12,158 nt of DNA from Jimgerdemannia flammicorona (taxonomy: Eukaryota; Mucoromycota; Endogonomycetes; Endogonales; Endogonaceae): assembly GCA_003990745.1 (NCBI GenBank), contig RBNI01005761.1, positions 1-12,158 on the forward strand, in the 5' to 3' direction. Below, piece by piece: positions 8,460-12,158 of the stretch. Positions within the stretch are counted from its first letter, which is position 1. Each line of letters begins with the position of its first letter. The translations under genes and the position numbers were made by a program. The notes beneath the pieces are model-generated. The model worked only from the letters and a program-made list of their open reading frames with translations. It searched no databases and was not told where the DNA came from.

Positions 8460-9560
8460 CTCTAAAGAACTATCCTATTCAAATGTCATGATATCCCTAC
8501 AGCTGGATATTTAGGATTTGACAAATACTATAAAGTTATCTCTTGAAACTTCTATTGGCCCTATATAGTAGATCAGTTAAAGACCTATATTATTTCTTGT
8601 AATACCTGCCAATGCAACAAGTCCTCAACACTAGCAAAACCTAGTCTACTTCACCCCATTCCAGTACTATCTACTAATTGAGAACAAATCTCTATGGACT
8701 TTATTATACAACTACCCCAAACCTAGAATGGGAAAGATGCAATTGTTGTCTTTATAGACTATCTCAGCAAACAAGCCCACTTTGTACCAACTACTACTAC
8801 TGCAACAGCACCAGACATAGCTACACTCCTGTTTGATAACATCTTCCACTATTATGGTCTTCCTAAGATCATTATTAGTGACTGAGACCTGAAATTCACC
8901 AGCTATTTTTGAAAAGCCCTCTATACACACCTTGGGACAAAACTTGCACTATCCACAGCCTTTCACTCTAAAACAGATGGCTAAACTAAAAGAATGAATT
9001 GAACTCTGGAACAAATGCTAAGAAACTATATTTCCTACAGATAAGATGATTGGCATGAATATCTCATTACAGTCAAGTTTGCCTATAATAACAGTAAGCA
9101 AGCCTCTCTTGAAATGACCCCATTCTTTACCAATACTGGACAAAACCCAAACACCCCTCTGACACTTATCTGAACTACTGATAAACTCTCTACAGTCGAA
9201 GCTATTGAAGAATTCCTGCTCTGAATATACACTCTAAGCCAGATTGTAATTGAGAATTTATCATGAGCTCAAGAACAATAGTCACAGTATGTCAATCAAC
9301 ACTGCTGAGAAGAAACCTTTGATATTAGAGAAAAAGTCCTACTGGACATCTGAGGATACTGAATTGACAACCTCAAGCACAGACCATCTACAAAACTAAA
9401 CAGCAAGTTTATTGGACTATTCGAAGTCATTGCACAAGTCTCTCCTACTTCCTACAAATTAGCACTACCAGATACCATTAGGATTCACCCAGTCTTTAAT
9501 GTCCAATATCTCAAGCGATACAATGAAAATGATGATGACTTATTCTCAAACTGAATTATA
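8460..9560 (+). pseudogene. pol: integrase, DD35E type
   Basis: The HHCC zinc domain reads CHDIPTAGYLG ... ISCNTCQCNK; the first His (8487-8489) and both Cys remain, while the second His is Tyr (TAT, 8508-8510). The catalytic core has Asp in SMDFI (8697-8699) and Asp in IIISD (8880-8882). Exactly 36 codons after the latter, Lys (AAA, 8988-8990) stands where the catalytic Glu of TER is expected, a G-to-A change. The C-terminal part holds KFIGLFEVI and RIHPVFNVQYLKRY. Stops are numerous (for example in ISD*DL, DG*TK and MN*TL). It would insert the cDNA; here it is dead. Confidence 0.85.
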
Positions 9561-9584
9561 GAACTACCTGCATCTGTCATTATT

Positions 9585-9761
9585 AATGACCAAGAAGAAT
9601 ACAAAGTTGAACAAATCCTCAACAAACATGGCAACAAGAACCACCCTGAGTATCTTGTCAAATAGAAAGGTTATCTAATCCATGATGCAACATGGGAACC
9701 TAAGACCAATCTCCAGAATACCATTGACTTAGTTCAGGAATATGATTCCCTGAACAACTAA
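9585..9761 (+). pseudogene. pol C-terminus: chromodomain
   Basis: EEYKVEQILNKHG, then HPEYLVK*KGY and ATWEPKTNLQN, follow the chromodomain pattern found at the integrase C-terminus of chromoviruses, where it guides integration to chromatin carrying particular histone marks. The first aromatic-cage Trp codon in LVKWKGY is TAG (9663-9665); the Trp of TWEP is intact. TAA at 9759-9761 follows, but the frame stays open to TAG at 9936-9938, so the true end could be either (TAA may derive from CAA). Confidence 0.8.
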
Positions 9762-10174
9762 AACCAAATACCCAGCATCTATCAGTATATACTATATATT
9801 ACCCTTCTGAATATTATAATTATCATGAACAAAATCAAGAACTCAGCAAGTCAAGACAAAAGAATACTGATCTTCTGGAAAAATAGCAAAACTGAAAGTA
9901 AGCCTATTCTCCCCATACCACTGGTGGGAAATGAGATATAGATATTTAAGAAGATTCCTTAGAGGAAATTCTCTAGTAGTGAATGATGTCAGAATCACTT
10001 CTGGTACATAGCATTGAATATACAACCCTTTAATGTGTGAATTCAATGTATTAGGCAACTGTACTATGAGCATGCTACTTTCTGAAAAAATGGACTTCAC
10101 CAGACTTTTGATCTTCCAAATGGTGTAACAACACTAGAATAAATTAGAAGGCCCCAATAAGAACATTAAAAGCT
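9762..10174 (+). other. Post-pol untranslated segment of element B
   Basis: These 413 bp lie between the pol stop and the polypurine tract. The pol frame stays open for 58 more codons without a recognisable domain. Beyond that I see no ORF, repeat or RNA structure I can support. No other copy covers this region in the window, so conservation cannot be judged. Confidence 0.4.
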
Positions 10175-10187
10175 AAGAAGGAAAGAG
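10175..10187 (+). promoter_or_regulatory. Polypurine tract (plus-strand primer)
   Basis: Thirteen purines in a row (AAGAAGGAAAGAG), one T, and then the LTR start TGTAAG at 10189. This is the expected position for the RNase H-resistant primer of plus-strand DNA and confirms the LTR 5' boundary. Confidence 0.75.
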
Positions 10188-10188
10188 T

Positions 10189-10754
10189 TGTAAGTGCACA
10201 ATCTCTAAGTCACCAAAATCACACATCATCCTCTGAACAAGCCACTGAAATCACATGTAACCTCTGAACAAATCTGGAAATCACCTGCAAGATTATGAAG
10301 CTGAGTCAAACCGAAGTCACAGTGTACAAAGCTGAGTCAATATGAAGTCACAGAACACAAGATTTACACAAATGGAATCTTACCAATCAGGACCAAATAT
10401 ATATATACCAAGTACTGAGATGTGTTAAAATAGAGAATCAAAACAAATCAAATATATAACTATAACTCCTGAACATATAAATATGACTACTGAGATCTAC
10501 AACTATATCTATGCTGACATTTGGAATGCTATTATCAATTAAGCCATACCCCCTCTGCCTCTCATGAATATCCATAGCTTAGTACCTCTCTACTTCATGG
10601 AAGCCTGATGAAATACCCTGAACATACTTAGCAAGGCCCACCAAATCAGACAAATCTCAAGCTACTACTAGATTGGCCACCTTCTAGAAGATATGGTTGA
10701 ACACTACCATGATATAGATATTACCCAGATATCTCAACACCAGAAACTCATTGC
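10189..10754 (+). repeat. 3' LTR of element B, first 566 bp
   Basis: It aligns with A's LTR from 2239 down to 1713, starting TGTAAGTGC and ending ...AACTCATTGC, where poly(T) begins. It includes the two TGAGTCA-bearing tandem units (10302-10308 and 10333-10339). Confidence 0.8.
10483..10754 (+). pseudogene. 5' part of the U3 ORF in element B's 3' LTR
   Basis: ATG at 10483 opens MTTEIYNYIYADIW, matching A from 1984. The frame is collinear with A with no indel. It shares A's TGA after YFMEA and TAG after SSYY, and has added a TAA in AIIN*AIP. The upstream ATG that A has at 2110 reads ACA here. It is cut by the poly(A)-tailed insertion at 10754. Confidence 0.5.
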
Positions 10755-11401
10755 TTTTGTTTTTTTTTTTAACGGACTCATGTCCCACGAATTTTTATTA
10801 GAAGGGAACCTAGACTATATAGGCCAAAACCCTCCCCCACCACCCACCAAGCACTGCCCCCTCATTAACCTAGGCTAGCTATTGTCTAGCAGCTCGACCA
10901 TGCCAGGTGCAGCAGGACCTATGTTGGCCCACACCTCATTCTGTGCACCATGCTCTCCCTACCACTAGGGGAAACCCAACCATATGCCAATGACTGAAAG
11001 CACATGCCTGAGAACTCAACATATATACAAGGCTATGCCCAAGCTGAATAGAATAGCCCCTACCACCTCAAAGAGAATGACAGGCAAAGAAAAACCCTCA
11101 TCAAAGCACAACACAGTGGGTAGGGCCTGGTTCTCCCAGTTGAGGTGAGTAAAGGACTTACATGTGAGGTGAGAGGAAACCCCCAATACCCCACTACTCA
11201 AGCCTACAGGCCTCGATCATGTTACCATATCAGCTCCTGGTTCTAGTTAAGTGCAGCCAAGACACCTGAAATGGGTAGCCTCGGGCCCCCCGACCCCCCC
11301 TGACAACTGGGGCCTCACCCTGCTACCTGCCAAAAGAAGCTGAGAGTGTCACCTATCACTTAACCACACCACACCAATCAAAAGGCCCTACCAAAGCAGC
11401 A
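10755..11401 (-). mobile_element. 3' end of a poly(A)-tailed retroposon (LINE- or SINE-like)
   Basis: On the minus strand the segment ends ...TAATAAAAATTCGTGGG...GAGTCCGTT followed by 12 A, C and 4 A (10755-10772). AATAAA lies at 10794-10799, about 20 bp before the tail. It interrupts B's LTR abruptly and differs in base composition from the gypsy copies. I find no convincing reading frame, no reverse transcriptase motif and no pol III A/B boxes, so it could be a LINE 3' UTR, a SINE or a processed transcript. Its 5' part is cut by LTR C at 11402 and should continue right of the window. Confidence 0.5.
10794..10799 (-). terminator. AATAAA signal before the retroposon poly(A) tail
   Basis: AATAAA on the minus strand lies about 22 bp upstream of the A-tract, the usual spacing for cleavage and polyadenylation. 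Confidence 0.45.
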
Positions 11402-11597
11402 TGTAAGGGGGTTGCTTTTTAGGGTAACCGTTACGTAGTTCTGGAAGGGTTTTCTAGAAGTTCTGGATATTCTGGAAGACCGTTTTCTTCTGGTCAAGAT
11501 CAATTTCATATGGAGTACGTCCTCTATGCTTATTGATTTCAAGATCGGGTTGATGTCTCAATCAAAGTCCTTTCAATGGACTAGTTCTGGATATTCA
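11402..11597 (-). pseudogene. U5 part of the leader ORF in LTR C
   Basis: The minus strand reads KGL*LRHQPDLEINKHRGR and PYEIDLDQKKTVFQNIQNF in the same frame as A, with no indel, up to the LTR end. Two stops differ from those in A: TGA where A has TGG, and TAG where A has CAG. A's own TAG is CAG here. This pair supports an open ancestral frame in U5. Confidence 0.5.
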
Positions 11598-11760
11598 GAA
11601 TTTTCCATATTTCAGGAAGTTTAAGAAACTAAGACCAGCTTAGTTGAATTGGCGTATCACTGCAGACAATACCCAATTAGGAAATTTCGTGATGGGGTTA
11701 GGAGTAGGACCTAATGGGGAGCAGATTTACTTAAGAGTGGTTTGTGGGTTATTAAATAGA

Positions 11761-11766
11761 TTTATT
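11761..11766 (-). terminator. AATAAA polyadenylation signal of LTR C
   Basis: AATAAA on the minus strand lies at the same distance from the TATA box as in A and B. Confidence 0.45.
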
Positions 11767-11878
11767 CTCTATTCATGATATTGCTATACTAGGAGTAGTT
11801 GTGTGGGGGATATTGGGGAAGTGTTCAGGAATGTTCTTGTGTGTTTGAGTCTGAGATTCTGAGGTCTGGGGGAGGGGG

Positions 11879-11886
11879 TATTTATA
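11879..11886 (-). promoter_or_regulatory. TATA box of LTR C
   Basis: AGTATAAATACC on the minus strand is identical to A. Transcription from here would run leftward through the retroposon tail and antisense to element B. Confidence 0.55.
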
Positions 11887-12075
11887 CTAGTGAGGGGCTA
11901 TCTGGACTATGCTAAATATGGGTGTAGCACTAAGTGCTTTGCTGAGTCGGAATACAGTCATGTAGTACAAGTGTGATCTGATATATCAAGAGATCGTCTG
12001 ACTGCTGAGTCAGTTCACAGTCACGTCATATAAGGCTAATCTAACTATACTATGACTGCTAGGCTATTTATAGAT

Positions 12076-12125
12076 TTAGGTGCTGTCTGGTTAGTCTTTG
12101 ATGACATCACTATTGATGACATCAT
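12076..12125 (-). pseudogene. C-terminal end of the U3 ORF in LTR C
   Basis: The minus strand reads DVIKD*PDST and then TAA at 12076-12078, matching A's last residues (DIIEDYPDSA). Similarity fades upstream of about 12,120, so only the last 15 or so codons can be recognised. Confidence 0.4.
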
Positions 12126-12158
12126 CACTGGCAAAGTCTGAGCAGTTTTCTGACTTCT

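Larger units (their letters stand above)
2240..10754 (+). mobile_element. Element B: old, near full-length Ty3/gypsy chromovirus
   Basis: The order is partial 5' LTR (2240-3704), leader ORF, gag, CCHC knuckle, dUTPase, protease, RT, RNase H, integrase, chromodomain, polypurine tract (10175-10187) and partial 3' LTR (10189-10754). The 5' LTR lacks its first ~570 bp because A interrupts it at 2239/2240. The 3' LTR keeps only its first 566 bp because a poly(A)-tailed insertion interrupts it. If whole it would be about 10.5 kb. Every frame has many stops, CpG is almost absent, and differences from A are mostly C-to-T and G-to-A. It is a dead copy. Confidence 0.85.
11402..12158 (-). repeat. LTR C: 3' 757 bp of a third family LTR
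   Basis: Its left border is exactly the LTR end (CTTACA on the minus strand, plus-strand TGTAAG at 11402). It then runs collinear with A 209-910 at roughly 95% identity by eye over U5, with some indels in R. It carries a TATA box (11879-11886), AATAAA (11761-11766) and TGAGTCA (12006-12012). It is either the 3' LTR of a minus-strand element or a solo LTR; the window ends before this can be decided. CAGCA at 11397-11401 would be its target duplication if the usual 5 bp applies. Confidence 0.8.

Noticed and set aside
4390..9761. Reassigned genetic code (TGA read as Arg or Trp).
   Set aside because: TAA and TAG are also frequent in the frames, and the stops fall on Arg, Gln and Trp positions alike, as transitions would give.
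9843..10100. Minus-strand 85-residue ORF after pol.
   Set aside because: It lies across untranslated element sequence, has no recognisable motif and no second copy to support it.
2240..10754. Element B as a circularly permuted or tandem (one-LTR circle) integration, since it begins and ends within the same LTR stretch.
   Set aside because: Both breakpoints coincide with exact termini of other insertions (A's TGTAAG end at 2239, a poly(A) tail at 10755), so two independent insertions explain it better.
11281..11300. G-run cluster on the minus strand as a G-quadruplex.
   Set aside because: Only two long G-runs separated by two bases; too weak to call.
10751..11419. TTGCTTTT at both ends of the retroposon segment as its target-site duplication.
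   Set aside because: The right copy lies inside LTR C, which inserted later and carries this sequence as part of its own U5 (also in A), so the match is chance.

Overview
The window is a stack of nested retrotransposons with no recognisable host gene. It most likely comes from a repeat-rich fungal chromosome. The reasons are a chromodomain-bearing Ty3/gypsy (chromovirus) polyprotein whose motifs read like fungal ones, and CpG/CpA transition damage that resembles fungal repeat silencing (RIP-like or methylation-driven). A precise taxon cannot be read from the sequence.

Layout. (i) 1-2239, minus strand: the 5' end of element A, made of a complete 2,031-bp LTR (209-2239, starting TGTAAG and ending CTTACA) followed by the start of its internal region, which runs off the left edge. 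(ii) 2240-10754, plus strand: element B, an old and heavily mutated copy of the same family. It has a 5'-truncated 5' LTR (2240-3704), a 6.5-kb internal region (3705-10188) and the first 566 bp of its 3' LTR (10189-10754), preceded by a polypurine tract. (iii) 10755-11401: a poly(A)-tailed retroposon-like segment in minus orientation that interrupts B's 3' LTR. (iv) 11402-12158, minus strand: the 3' part of a third LTR (C), which starts exactly at its terminal CTTACA and runs off the right edge. The simplest history is B first, then A inserted into B's 5' LTR, the retroposon into B's 3' LTR, and C into the retroposon. Mutational load agrees: B is by far the most decayed, while A and C resemble each other closely.

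Coding content of the family, by translation. A leader ORF begins inside the LTR (U5) and crosses the LTR/internal border. It is followed by Gag with one CCHC knuckle, a five-motif dUTPase and a retropepsin in one frame, then RT, RNase H, DD35E integrase and a chromodomain in another frame. The long U3 holds a further sense-strand frame of about 407 codons of unknown function. The order Gag-NC-dUTPase-protease and the successive -1 frame relations recall betaretroviruses. A frame in U3 recalls the position of MMTV sag or lentiviral nef, but only by position. All frames in this window carry stops and several lack catalytic residues, so nothing here is expected to be autonomous.

Regulatory parts seen in each LTR copy are a TATA box, an AATAAA signal, and TGACTCA (Gcn4/AP-1-like) motifs in repeated blocks. 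I found no tRNA, rRNA, CRISPR or bacterial features.
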